Shown: positions 1-9,063 of the stretch, one piece after another
How the letters are laid out: every line of letters begins with the position of its first letter
Position numbering within the stretch: the stretch's first letter is position 1
NCBI RefSeq assembly: GCF_905171765.1
Contig: NC_053397.1
Location: forward strand, 112,671,295 to 112,735,294
Direction: 5' to 3'
DNA from: Bufo bufo
Taxonomy: Eukaryota > Chordata > Amphibia > Anura > Bufonidae
DNA length: 64,000 bases
Translations under genes and position numbers: made by a program
Notes under the pieces: generated by a model
What the model was told of the DNA's origin: nothing
Database searches by the model: none
The model's input: only the letters and a program-made list of their open reading frames with translations

Positions 1-575
1 GCCATTACTTCAGCTAGGAGGATCTCAGAGATTCAGGCTTTCTCGGCTTTTCCTCCTTATACCCAGGTCTTGGATGACAAAGTTATCATTAGGCCTCTCC
101 CGTCCTTCCAGCCAAAGGTGGTTTCGGACTTCCATAGAAGTCAGGATGTTGTCCTTCCATCTTTTTGCCCAAATCCCTCTAATAGTTTAGAAAGGGAGTA
201 TCATTGCCTGGACGTCAAAAGATGTCTACTTATTTAGAGTCTACCTCGGCCTGGAGGTTGGATGAAAACCTCCTTATTCAGTTTTGGGGTAGAAATAAGG
301 GGCGGAAAGTGTCCACGGCGGTTATTGCTAGATGGGTTAAAAGGGCCATTTCCGAAGCCTATTTAGCGCAGGGTCTCTCGCCCCCTTCAGGGTTTGGAGC
401 CCACTCCACTCGAGCGGTAGCTACGTCCTGGGCCGAGAAGGCGGATGCCTCCCTGGCCCAAATTTGTAGAGCAGCAACTTGGAGCTCTCAACATACCTTT
501 TTAAAACATTACAGGCTCCAGCTTCACGCGGATTCCGCCTTTGGTAGGAAGGTGCTTCAGGCAGTTGTCCCCCCC
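1..575 (+). pseudogene. DIRS-1 tyrosine recombinase, C-terminal part (partial, frameshifted)
   Basis: The protein is the strand-transfer enzyme that would join the DIRS circle to the chromosome. Frame 1 reads from base 1 and includes SARRISEIQAF, which holds the first catalytic Arg region. It stops near 230 (TTTAG). The match continues in another frame from about 204 to 575. That part carries the H-x-x-R box (GAHSTR near residue 66 of the second segment) and the Tyr-containing KHYRL motif about 36 residues later, then ends with VVPP followed by TAA. The near-identical C-terminus in DIRS-2 (22254-22472) supports the identification. One frameshift near 204-230 makes this copy a pseudogene unless it is an assembly error. 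The N-terminal half lies outside the window. Confidence 0.85.
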
Positions 576-604
576 TAATTTCTCATTAATAGTCTATCTC
601 GCAT

Positions 605-690
605 GGGGTGCCGTCATGGGTGAGGGGAAAACAACATTGCTTACCGGTAATTGTTTTTCTCGATACCCATGACGGCACCCCCGAAATTTT
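605..690. repeat. DIRS-1 internal complementary region (ICR)
   Basis: This segment lies 30 bases after the recombinase stop. It joins a reverse complement of the presumed left terminus (ggtgccgtcatgggtg) to a reverse complement of the right terminus (bases 628-682 against 8574-8629, exact). Such a junction is the template for completing element ends in DIRS replication models. It contains the palindromic core TTACCGGTAA. Confidence 0.85.
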
Positions 691-717
691 CCCTTCCCTA
701 TAATAGAAGTATATTAA

Positions 718-1040
718 CCACCTCCGGACCGCCTAACGCAGATTCGCGTTCCGGAGGTGGCAGCGCTGCGCACAGTCACGCATATACGCGTCATCTCGCG
801 AGACGCGAGATTTCGCTCCAAGCCGGCCCGCGCATGCGCATCGCGGGCCGGCAAAAGTTAAAGAACAAGTTAGTCACCAGCCTGCCAGCAACGATCATTG
901 GCTGGCAGGCTGGCGATTTTTAAAAAATCCAATCACAAGCCATATAACAGATCATATTAGTAAATATGATCTGTTATATGGCTTGTCTGCTCCTGTGCTG
1001 GTCCTTTTCGTCGGTTGGATCCAGCACAGGAGCAGACTGA
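718..1040. repeat. piggyBac 5' subterminal hairpins
   Basis: Four stem-loops lie head to tail. Bases 718-760 pair CCACCTCCGGA with TCCGGAGGTGG. Bases near 880-915 pair GCCAGCCTGCCAGC with GCTGGCAGGCTGGC. Bases about 938-983 pair AAGCCATATAACAGATCATA with its complement. Bases about 987-1038 pair TCTGCTCCTGTGCTGG with CCAGCACAGGAGCAGA. They probably contribute to transposase binding or DNA structure at the end, but no function can be read from sequence. Confidence 0.75.
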
Positions 1041-1669
1041 ACTGTGAGTAGCACCAACACTACACCTTAGCCCCAGATCACCCCCCTGCACCCCAATTAA
1101 CCCTTTGATCACCCCTTTGATCGCCCCTGTCAATCACCAGTGAAAGGAAAAAAAGTGATCAGTGTAAACTGTCACTTTTTTTTTTTCACTAGTATTGGCT
1201 GTTAGGTTTTAGGGATAGTTTAGGCCCCTTGGTTAGGTAGTTAGCGTCAGTTAGCGCCCACCCCACCGCACCGCAGTCACTTTTATTCGCTGAATAGCGT
1301 ATCGCTAATCAGCATTTGTACTTTTATAGTATCTGTAAGTGATCAAAACTGATCACGGTCAGATCTATAATAGTATTAGTGTCACTTTAGTTCGCCCTCC
1401 ACCCAAAACGCAGTGTTTGCCCGATCAGGCCTGATCGGTCGCCCACACGTGCGTTCACCCACGCCCGCCCCACCGCAGTGACAAAAAATATATATTTTTT
1501 GATCACTGCACATTCATTTTACACGCACTGCGGCGATAAAAAAATCAGTTTTGATATTTTTTATCAACCGCAGCGGCCTCCGGTACTTCGCTAGCCTCCC
1601 CTTTGTAAGACAGGTTTGCTTTTTTTCTTGGGTAGTCTCAGGGAATACCCCTAAATTTAGTAGTCCAAA
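1041..1669 (+). other. piggyBac 5' noncoding leader
   Basis: This stretch between the subterminal hairpins and the transposase start has no ORF. It has repeated TGATCAC-type motifs and T-rich tracts (for example 1173-1189 and 1484-1500). A promoter is expected here but no clear TATA or initiator stands out. Confidence 0.5.
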
Positions 1670-3622
1670 ATGTCAAACAGGGGGTATTCTTCTGAAGAGG
1701 CCTACAGGATTCTGACCCAGTCGGATGAGGAGTGGGAACCCTCATCTGATGAATCTAGCGGGTCAGAATATGAACCTGTGGAAAGCAGTGGCTCTCTGAC
1801 CCAAAGTTCGGACGAGGAGGTGGAGGTCCCTGGCAGCACCAGGCGTACCCGGCCCCATGTCGCTAGACCACAGGTTATGCAGGATCCGCTTCAAGAGCAG
1901 CAGAGTGGGGCTGTCGCTGCCGGATCACGTGGTGAGGCATACACCAGCAGCGCAGCCCTCCCTGGACCTAGTACCAGCACTGCCGTACAACATGGTGAAG
2001 TGGCGAGCACCAGAAGGGCAGTTGAAGCTGGTACGGTGGCACGTGCACTAGTTACCCCGTCGCAGCCACCGCAAAGACAGGCCCGTAGAGCCCCTAGAAT
2101 CCCTGAGGTGCTGGCAAACCCTGATTGGCAGTCACCAACTTCAGCCGCACCTGTAGTTCCCCCTTTCACCGCCCAGTCTGGAGTTCGGGTTGAGACGGCT
2201 CAAATCGGTTCGGCCCTGGGATTTTTTGAGCTGTTCTTGACTGCGGAGCTCTTGGACTTAGTCGTGGCAGAGACCAACCAGTATGCCACACAATTTATAT
2301 CCGCCAACCCGGGAAGCTTTTATGCCCAGCCTTTCCGGTGGAAACCAGTCCAAGTTTCCGAAATTAAAATTTTTTTGGGCCTTCTCCTCAACATGGGCCT
2401 GACAAAAAAGCATGAATTGCGGTCATATTGGTCAACGCACCCGATTCATCACATGCCCATGTTCTCTGCTGCTATGTCCAGGGCACGATTTGAGGCCATC
2501 CTCCGTTTCCTGCATTTTAGCGACAACACCACCTCCCGTCCCAGAGGCCACCCAGCTTTTGACCGGCTCCACAAAATTCGGCCCCTCATAGACCATTTCA
2601 ACCAGAAATTTGCAGATTTGTATACCCCCGAGCAAAACATCTGCGTAGACGAGTCCCTAATACATTTTACCGGGCGCCTTGGCTTCAAACAGTACATCCC
2701 AAGCAAGCGTGCCCGGTATGGGGTCAAATTGTATAAGCTCTGTGAAAGGGCCACAGGCTATACCCACAAATTTCGTGTCTATGAGGGAAAAGATCAGACC
2801 CTGGAGCCGGTCGGTTGCCCTGACTACCTGGGGAGCAGTGGGAAGACAGTCTGGGACTTGGTGTCACCCTTATTCGGCAAGGGGTACCATCTTTATGTGG
2901 ACAATTTTTACACAAGTGTGGCCCTCTTTAGGCATTTGTTTCTAGAACGGATTTGCGCCTGTGGCACCGCGCGAACTAGTCGCGTGGGCTTCCCCCAACG
3001 GCTTGTAACCACCCGTCTTGCAAGGGGGCAGAGGGCTGCCTTGTGTAACGAAGAACTGCTCGCGGTGAAATGGAGAGACAAGCGTGACGTTTACATGCTC
3101 TCCTCCATTCACGCAGACACGACAATCCAAATTGAGCGAGCAACCCGTGTCATTGAAAAGCCCCTCTGTGTCCACGACTATAATGCGCTCATGGGAGGGG
3201 TGGACTTCAATGACCAGATGTTGTCTCCGTATTTAGTTTCCCGCAGAACCAGACGCTGGTATAAGAAGGTGTCTGTATATTTAATTCAATTGGCGCTGTA
3301 CAATAGTTTTGTTCTCTACAGTAAGGCTGGGAGAACACGATCTTTCCTCAAATTCCAAGAAGAGATCATCGAGAACCTCCTTTACCCAGGAGGTTCCGTG
3401 GCCCCATCCCCCAGTGTAGTTAGCCGTCTACACGAGCGACATTTCCCCAGTGTCGTTCCTGGTACCTCAACCCAACCGTCACCCCGAAAAAGATGTCGTG
3501 TCTGTAGCAGGAGTGGAATAAGGCGTGACACCCGCTATTTCTGTCCTGACTGTGCTGACCACCCTGCCCTATGCTATGGAGAGTGTTTCCGGAAGTACCA
3601 CACACAGGTACACCTAGCATAG
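1670..3622 (+). CDS. piggyBac transposase, 650 aa, apparently intact
   Basis: This is the DDE/DDD cut-and-paste transposase of the piggyBac superfamily. It has an acidic, Ser-rich N-terminus (residues 1-60). The catalytic domain starts near residue 180. Catalytic-type aspartates are visible in ICVDESLIHF (about residue 328), LYVDNFYTS (about 406) and MGGVDFNDQM (about 509-512). The C-terminus is a Cys/His-rich zinc-binding domain (residues about 608-647: CRVCSRSG, YFCPDCAD, CYGECF). Length and domain order match full-length family members. The ATG at 1670 was chosen because it is the first in the open frame and follows a long noncoding leader. There are no stops or frameshifts, which is exceptional in this window and suggests recent activity. 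It is flanked by its own element ends and lies in the same direction as DIRS-1. Confidence 0.9.
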   Translation: MSNRGYSSEEAYRILTQSDEEWEPSSDESSGSEYEPVESSGSLTQSSDEEVEVPGSTRRTRPHVARPQVMQDPLQEQQSGAVAAGSRGEAYTSSAALPGPSTSTAVQHGEVASTRRAVEAGTVARALVTPSQPPQRQARRAPRIPEVLANPDWQSPTSAAPVVPPFTAQSGVRVETAQIGSALGFFELFLTAELLDLVVAETNQYATQFISANPGSFYAQPFRWKPVQVSEIKIFLGLLLNMGLTKKHELRSYWSTHPIHHMPMFSAAMSRARFEAILRFLHFSDNTTSRPRGHPAFDRLHKIRPLIDHFNQKFADLYTPEQNICVDESLIHFTGRLGFKQYIPSKRARYGVKLYKLCERATGYTHKFRVYEGKDQTLEPVGCPDYLGSSGKTVWDLVSPLFGKGYHLYVDNFYTSVALFRHLFLERICACGTARTSRVGFPQRLVTTRLARGQRAALCNEELLAVKWRDKRDVYMLSSIHADTTIQIERATRVIEKPLCVHDYNALMGGVDFNDQMLSPYLVSRRTRRWYKKVSVYLIQLALYNSFVLYSKAGRTRSFLKFQEEIIENLLYPGGSVAPSPSVVSRLHERHFPSVVPGTSTQPSPRKRCRVCSRSGIRRDTRYFCPDCADHPALCYGECFRKYHTQVHLA

Positions 3623-4439
3623 GGATTGCATCTCACAGGACAGGCACACAGGGCTATTAGGGCCCTTTTACTCTCAGCTGCTGCAAACCTCTCCTTTCAC
3701 CTGGGATAAAGTGCATAACGTACTTCGCCACATCTTTGGGCGATTTGCGCTTTGCACATTGTCCCATGGGGAAGGAGAGGTTTGTTCTATAAAGGTAAAA
3801 AAAACTAAACAAAAAAAAAATTACCGGTAAGTAAAAAAGTTAAAAAAGTTTAAAAAAGTTAATATGTTCTGTTCTAAAGTTAATAAAGTTATTGCTTTGC
3901 GGCCTGGTTTTTTCTTTTTTGTTTTGTTTTTTTTACCTTCCAGGTGGACCAACCGATCGACCAGCTGCAGCACTGATGTGCATTCGGACAGAAGCATTGT
4001 GCTGCTGTCAGATTACACGCAAGTCGGTGTATGCGGCGCTGCAAGACGAGATTTCTCCTCTGCAGTAAAAGATATGTTTGCCGAGGCATATGAGCTGAGG
4101 AGGTGGCGGTGTTCATATACTTTGGCAAACACTTTGTATATATAAAAAAAAAAATCCCGGCAATGATTTATTCATCCACATCGATTGATGTGAATGGAGA
4201 AATCTGGTTTGCCAGGGCATACGAGCTGAAGTGGGTATGGATGTTGGGCGGAGCTCCTATGTCCTGGCAGACGCCTTTCCCCTCCTTTTTCTTTTTTTGG
4301 CAGAGATTTTTTCATCCACATTGATCGATGCGAATGAAGAAATCTGTGCCGTTCATTTTTTTCTTTCAGCCCAGAGGCTGAACGGAAAAAAAAAATCTCA
4401 TTACCCGTATGCTCAATATAAGGAGAATAGCAGAAACTC
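3623..4439. other. piggyBac 3' noncoding region before the repeat array
   Basis: AT-rich noncoding DNA with several homopolymer A and T runs. TTACCGGTAAGT occurs near 3823, sharing the TTACCGGTAA core of the DIRS-1 and DIRS-2 ends. Two diverged direct repeats of the pattern ttcatccacat..gatgcgaatg.aaatctg occur at about 4171-4210 and 4312-4350. No gene is seen. Confidence 0.5.
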
Positions 4440-7400
4440 CTAATGCTGGGCATACATGTAATGATTGCGGAGACCCTCAAATGCCAGGGCAGTACAAACA
4501 CCCCACAAATAACACCATTTTGGAAAGAAGACACCCCAAGGTATTTGCTGAGGGGCATATTGAGTCCATGAAAGATTGAAATTTTTGTCCCAAGTTAGCG
4601 GAAAGGGAGACTTTGTGAGAACAAAATCCAAAAAATCAATTTCCGCTAACTTGTGCCAAAATTTTTTTTTTTTCAATGAACTCGCCATGCCCCTCATTGA
4701 ATACCTTGGGGTGTCTTCTTTCCAAAATGGGGTCACATGTGGGGTATTTATACTGCCCTGGCATTTTAGGGGCCCCAAAGCGTGAGAAGAAGTCTGGTAT
4801 CCAAATGTCTAAAAATGCCCTCCTAAAAGGAATTTGGGCCCCTTTGCCCACCTAGGCTGCAAAAAAGTGTCACACATGTGGTATCTCCGTATTCAGCAGA
4901 AGTTGGGGAATATGTTTTGGGGTGTCATTTTACATATACCCATGCTGGGTGAGATAAATATCTTGGTCAAATGCCAACTTTGTATAAAAAAAATGGGAAA
5001 AGTTGTCTTTTGCCAAGATATTTCTCTCACCCAGCATGGGTATATGTAAAATGACACCCCAAAACACATTCCTTACCTTCTTCTGAGTACGGAGATACCA
5101 GATGTGTGACACTTTTTTGCAGCCTAGCTGGGCAAAGGGGCCCACATTCCAAAGAGCACCTTTCAGATTTCACAGGTCATTTACCTACTTACCAGACATT
5201 AGGGCCCCTGGAAAATGCCAGGGCAGTATAACTGCCCCACAAGTGACCCCATTTTGGAAAGAAGACACCCCAAGGTATTCCGTGAGGGGCATGGCAAGTT
5301 CCTAGAATTTTTTATTTTTTGTCACAAGTTAGTGGAAAATGATGATTTTTTTTTTTTTTTTTTTTTTTTTTCATACAAAGTCTCCTATTCCACTAACTTG
5401 TGACAAAAAAAAAAAATTTCCATGAACTCACTATGCCCATCAGCGAATACCTTGGGGTCTCTTCTTTCCAAAATGGGGTCACTTGTGGGGTAGTTATACT
5501 GCCCTGGCATTCTAGGGGCCCAAATGTGTGGTAAGGAGTTTGAAATCAAATTCAGTAAAAAATGACCTGTGAAATCCAAAAGGTGCTCTTTGGAATATGG
5601 GCCCCTTTGCCCACCTAGGCTGCAAAAAAGTGTCACACATCTGGTATCTCCGTACTCAGGAGAAGGTGGGGAATGTGTTTTGGGGTGTCATTTTATATAT
5701 ACCCATGCTGGGTGAGAGAAATATCTTGGCAAAAGACAACTTTTCCCATTTTTTTATACAAAGTTGTCATTTGACCAAGATATTTATCTCACCCAGCATG
5801 GGTATATGTAAAAAGACACCCCAAAACACATTCCTCAACTTCTCCTGAGTACGGGGATACCAGATGTGTGACACTTTTTTGCAGCCTAGGTGGGCAAAGG
5901 GGCCCATATTCCAAAGAGCACCTTTCGGATTTCACTCGTCATTTTTTACAGAATTTGATTTCAAACTCCTTACCACACATTTGGGCCCCTAGAATGCCAG
6001 GGCAGTATAACTACCCCACAAGTGACCCCATTTTGGAAAGAAGAGACCCCAAGGTATTCGCTGATGGGCATAGTGAGTTCATGGAAGTTTTTATTTTTTG
6101 TCACAAGTTAGTGGAATATGAGACTTTGTATGAAAAAAAAAAAAAAAAAAAAAATCATCATTTTCCACTAACTTGTGACAAAAAATAAAAAATTCTAGGA
6201 ACTCGCCATGCCCCTCACGGAATAGCTTGGGGTGTCTTCTTTCCAAAATGGGGTCACTTGTGGGGTAGTTATACTGCCCTGGCATTCTAGGGGCCCAAAT
6301 GTGTGGTAAGGAGTTTGAAATCAAATTCTGTTAAAAATGACGAGTGAAATCCGAAAGGTGCTCTTTGGAATATGGGCCCCTTTGCCCACCTAGGCTGCAA
6401 AAAAGTGTCACACATCTGGTATCTCCGTACTCAGGAGAAGGTGGGGAATGTGTTTTGGGGTGTCATTTTACATATACCCATGCTGGGTGAGAGAAATATC
6501 TTGGCAAAAGACAACTTTTCCCATTTTTTTATACAAAGTTGTCATTTGACCAAGATATTTATCTCACCCAGCATGGGTATATGTAAAAAGACACCCCAAA
6601 ACACATTCCTCAACTTCTCCTGAGTACGGGGATACCAGATGTGTGACACTTTTTTGCAGCCTAGGTGGGCAAAGGGGCCCATATTCCAAAGAGCACCTTT
6701 CGGATTTCACTCGTCATTTTTTACAGAATTTGATTTCAAACTCCTTACCACACATTTGGGCCCCTAGAATGCCAGGGCAGTATAACTACCCCACAAGTGA
6801 CCCCATTTTGGAAAGAAGAGACCCCAAGGTATTCGCTGATGGGCATAGTGAGTTCATGGAAGTTTTTATTTTTTGTCACAAGTTAGTGGAATATGAGACT
6901 TTGTATGAAAAAAAAAAAAAAAAAAATCATCATTTTCCACTAACTTGTGACAAAAAATAAAAAATTCTAGGAACTCGCCATGCCCCTCACGGAATAGCTT
7001 GGGGTGTCTTCTTTCCAAAATGGGGTCACTTGTGGGGTAGTTATACTGCCCTGGCATTCTAGGGGCCCAAATGTGTGGTAAGGAGTTAGAAATCAAATTC
7101 TGTAAAAAATGATGAGTGAAATCCGAAAGGTGCTCTTTGGAATATGGGCCCCTTTGCCCACCTAGGCTGCAAAAAAGTGTCACACATCTGGTATCTCCGT
7201 ACTCAGGAGAAGGTGGGGAATGTGTTTTGGGGTGTCTTTTTACATATACCCATGCTGGGTGAGAGAAATATCTTGGCAAAAGACAACTTTTCCCATTTTT
7301 TTATACAAAGTTGTCATTTGACCAAGATATTTATCTCACCCAGCATGGGTATATGTAAAAAGACACCCCAAAACACATTCCTCAACTTCTCCTGAGTACG

Positions 7401-7760
7401 GGGATACCAGATGTGTGACACTTTTTTGCAGCCTAGGTGGGCAAAGGGGCCCATATTCCAAAGAGCACCTTTCGGATTTCACTCGTCATTTTTTACTGAA
7501 TTTGATTTCAAACTCTTTACCACACATTTGGGCCCCTAGAATGCCAGGGCAGTATAACTACCCCACAAGTGACCCCATTTTGGAAAGAAGAGACCCCAAG
7601 GTATTCGCTGATGGGCATAGTGAGTTCATAGAACTTTTTATTTTTTGTCACAAGTTAGTGGAATATGAGACTTTGTAAGAAAAAAAAAAAAAAAAAAAAA
7701 AATCATCATTTTCCGCTAACTTGTGACAAAAAATAAAAAGTTCTATGAACTCACTATGCC
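4440..7760. repeat. Tandem array of ~775-bp palindromic units inside piggyBac
   Basis: A unit is two inverted arms of about 385 bases, one containing ccccattttggaaagaag and ggcccctagaatgccagg, the other their reverse complement. Nearly identical units start at about 5597, 6372 and 7144 (spacing 775 and 772). Older diverged arms lie at 4440-5590. Arms meet at poly(A)/poly(T) tracts (for example 5347-5371, 6132-6153, 6908-6926, 7680-7702) and at gtgggtgaga..tctcaccc-type centres. Short ORFs here repeat with the array and are not genes. The array can form long hairpins or cruciforms. Confidence 0.9.
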
Positions 7761-8299
7761 CATCAGCGAATACCTTAGGGTGTGTACTTTCAGAAATGGG
7801 GTCATTTGTGGGGTGTTTGTACTGTCTGGGCATTGTAGAACCTCAGGAAACATGACAGGTGCTCAGAAAGTCAGAGCTGCTTCAAAAAGCGGAAATTCAC
7901 ATTTTTGTACCATAGTTTGTAAACGCTATAACTTTTACCCAAACCATTTTTTTTTTACCCAAACATTTTTTTTTTATCAAAGACATGTAGAACTATAAAT
8001 TTAGAGCAAAATTTCTATATGGATGTCGTTTTTTTTGCAAAATTTTACAACTGAAAGTGAAAAATGTCATTTTTTTGCAAAAAAATCGTTAAATTTCGAT
8101 TAATAACAAAAAAAGTAAAAATGTCAGCAGCAATGAAATACCACCAAATGAAAGCTCTATTAGTGAGAAGAAAAGGAGGTAAAATTCATTTGGGTGGTAA
8201 GTTGCATGACCGAGCAATAAATGGTGAAAGTAGTGTAGGTCAGAAGTGTAAAAAGTGGCCTGGTCTTTCAGGGTGTTTAAGCACTGGGGGCTGAGGTGG
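7761..8299. other. piggyBac 3' end region
   Basis: This is AT-rich noncoding DNA from the end of the palindrome array to the right terminus. It ends with a GC-richer subterminal stretch (about 8205-8299) whose last bases mirror the left end. No gene is seen. Confidence 0.6.
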
Positions 8300-8573
8300 A
8301 AAAAAAAAAAAAAAAAAAAAAAAAAAAAGCCTTTAGTTGTTCCTTTATTAGGTTATATGCGGGGTAGCCCGCTACTTCCATATTGGTTTCTGAGAGTTTT
8401 CTCTCTTAAGTATTGAAGAGATATAATGTACCGTATTGGATCTCTCTCTCTCTATTTTTCTTACGTGTATTCACCTCCGGAGTACTGTTTATTACTATCA
8501 CTGGTGCTTGGTGGGGGTGTGAACCTTTTATCTTCTCAGGTTTCCTGTCCCGGACGGGAGGTCCCTGGTCGCA

Positions 8574-8630
8574 TGGGGTGCCGTCATGGGTATCGAGAAA
8601 AACAATTACCGGTAAGCAATGTTGTTTTCA
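8574..8630. repeat. DIRS-1 right inverted terminal repeat
   Basis: The exact reverse complement of 628-682 in the internal complementary region, including TTACCGGTAA. The intervening DNA 8329-8573 is the DIRS-1 spacer (with a CT-rich run at 8440-8461), continuous with 691-713 once piggyBac is removed. Confidence 0.85.
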
Positions 8631-8742
8631 ATGATTTTCCCTGGATATCCCCTTTGTAGTAGTCGTATCTTCAGCTCACTGTACTGCTCTTCAAATACTT
8701 CTGTGTTTGTGATAATTCTTGCCAACCGTAAAAATTGGCCAT
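8631..8742 (-). repeat. Inverted fragment of the adjacent Penelope-like element
   Basis: This segment is a near-perfect reverse complement of about 10599-10727 inside the downstream Penelope-like element. Blocks such as gataattcttgccaac and ggatatcccctttgtagtag match the complement of that region. Penelope-like elements often carry 5' inverted or tandem pieces of themselves after integration. DIRS-1 ends immediately to the left, so it may have inserted into this inverted piece. Confidence 0.8.
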
Positions 8743-9063
8743 AGGGGAGAAAAAAAGATAAATTCTTGCGTGATAAAGATGATTATGATAATGGAAAAAT
8801 CCTCGACTGGATGATCCAAAAAAGAGTACAGAGAAGGAGGCGCCCGAATAAACGCCGAATCAGGGAATACTGGACTTCAGATTCAGGCGCTTCAGAAGAT
8901 CAAAACAAGCGCCCCCAGGATCGGGCCAACATGAAAGTTCCTGACAGTGATTCAGATACATCAGCAGTCCCTTTAGGAGCAACACAAGAAGAGGGAGACT
9001 GAACAGAAAAAACGCAAATAAGTGGGTACAAAAGGAAAAAAGTAGCCTGGAGACGCTAGCCCT

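Larger units (their letters stand above)
718..8299 (+). mobile_element. piggyBac-type DNA transposon, 7.6 kb, inserted in DIRS-1
   Basis: The left end follows TTAA at 714-717 and begins CCACCTCCGG. The right end finishes CTGAGGTGG at 8299, so both ends share the short inverted repeat CCACCTC. In order the element has subterminal hairpins, a leader, one intact transposase gene (1670-3622), an AT-rich stretch and a long array of inverted repeats. piggyBac elements move by a cut-and-paste mechanism at TTAA. The right flank is not TTAA but a run of 29 A (8300-8328), so the duplicated target is lost or altered. At 7.6 kb it is much longer than a typical autonomous piggyBac (about 2.5 kb), because of the repeat array. 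Confidence 0.85.
1..8630 (+). mobile_element. DIRS-1: 3' part of a DIRS-type tyrosine-recombinase retrotransposon, split by piggyBac
   Basis: The element enters from the left edge of the window, so its left terminus, gag and pol are not visible. What can be seen in order is the end of the tyrosine recombinase (1-575), the internal complementary region (about 605-690), a short spacer holding the piggyBac insertion (718-8299), and the right inverted terminal repeat ending near 8630. The sequence at 8574-8629 is the exact reverse complement of 628-682. This arrangement is diagnostic of DIRS retrotransposons, which are thought to replicate through a circular intermediate and integrate with a tyrosine recombinase rather than a DDE integrase. 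The pieces on both sides of piggyBac fit one DIRS 3' end, as the intact spacer of DIRS-2 shows. Confidence 0.85.

Noticed and set aside
4930..7395. Several 70-137 aa frames repeated on both strands (for example starting MGPFAHLGCKK)
   Set aside because: They recur with the 775-bp palindrome units and mirror each other on opposite strands, so they are repeat artefacts.
8440..8461. A CT-rich microsatellite as a regulatory site
   Set aside because: It is short, lies in the DIRS-1 spacer, and nothing links it to transcription.
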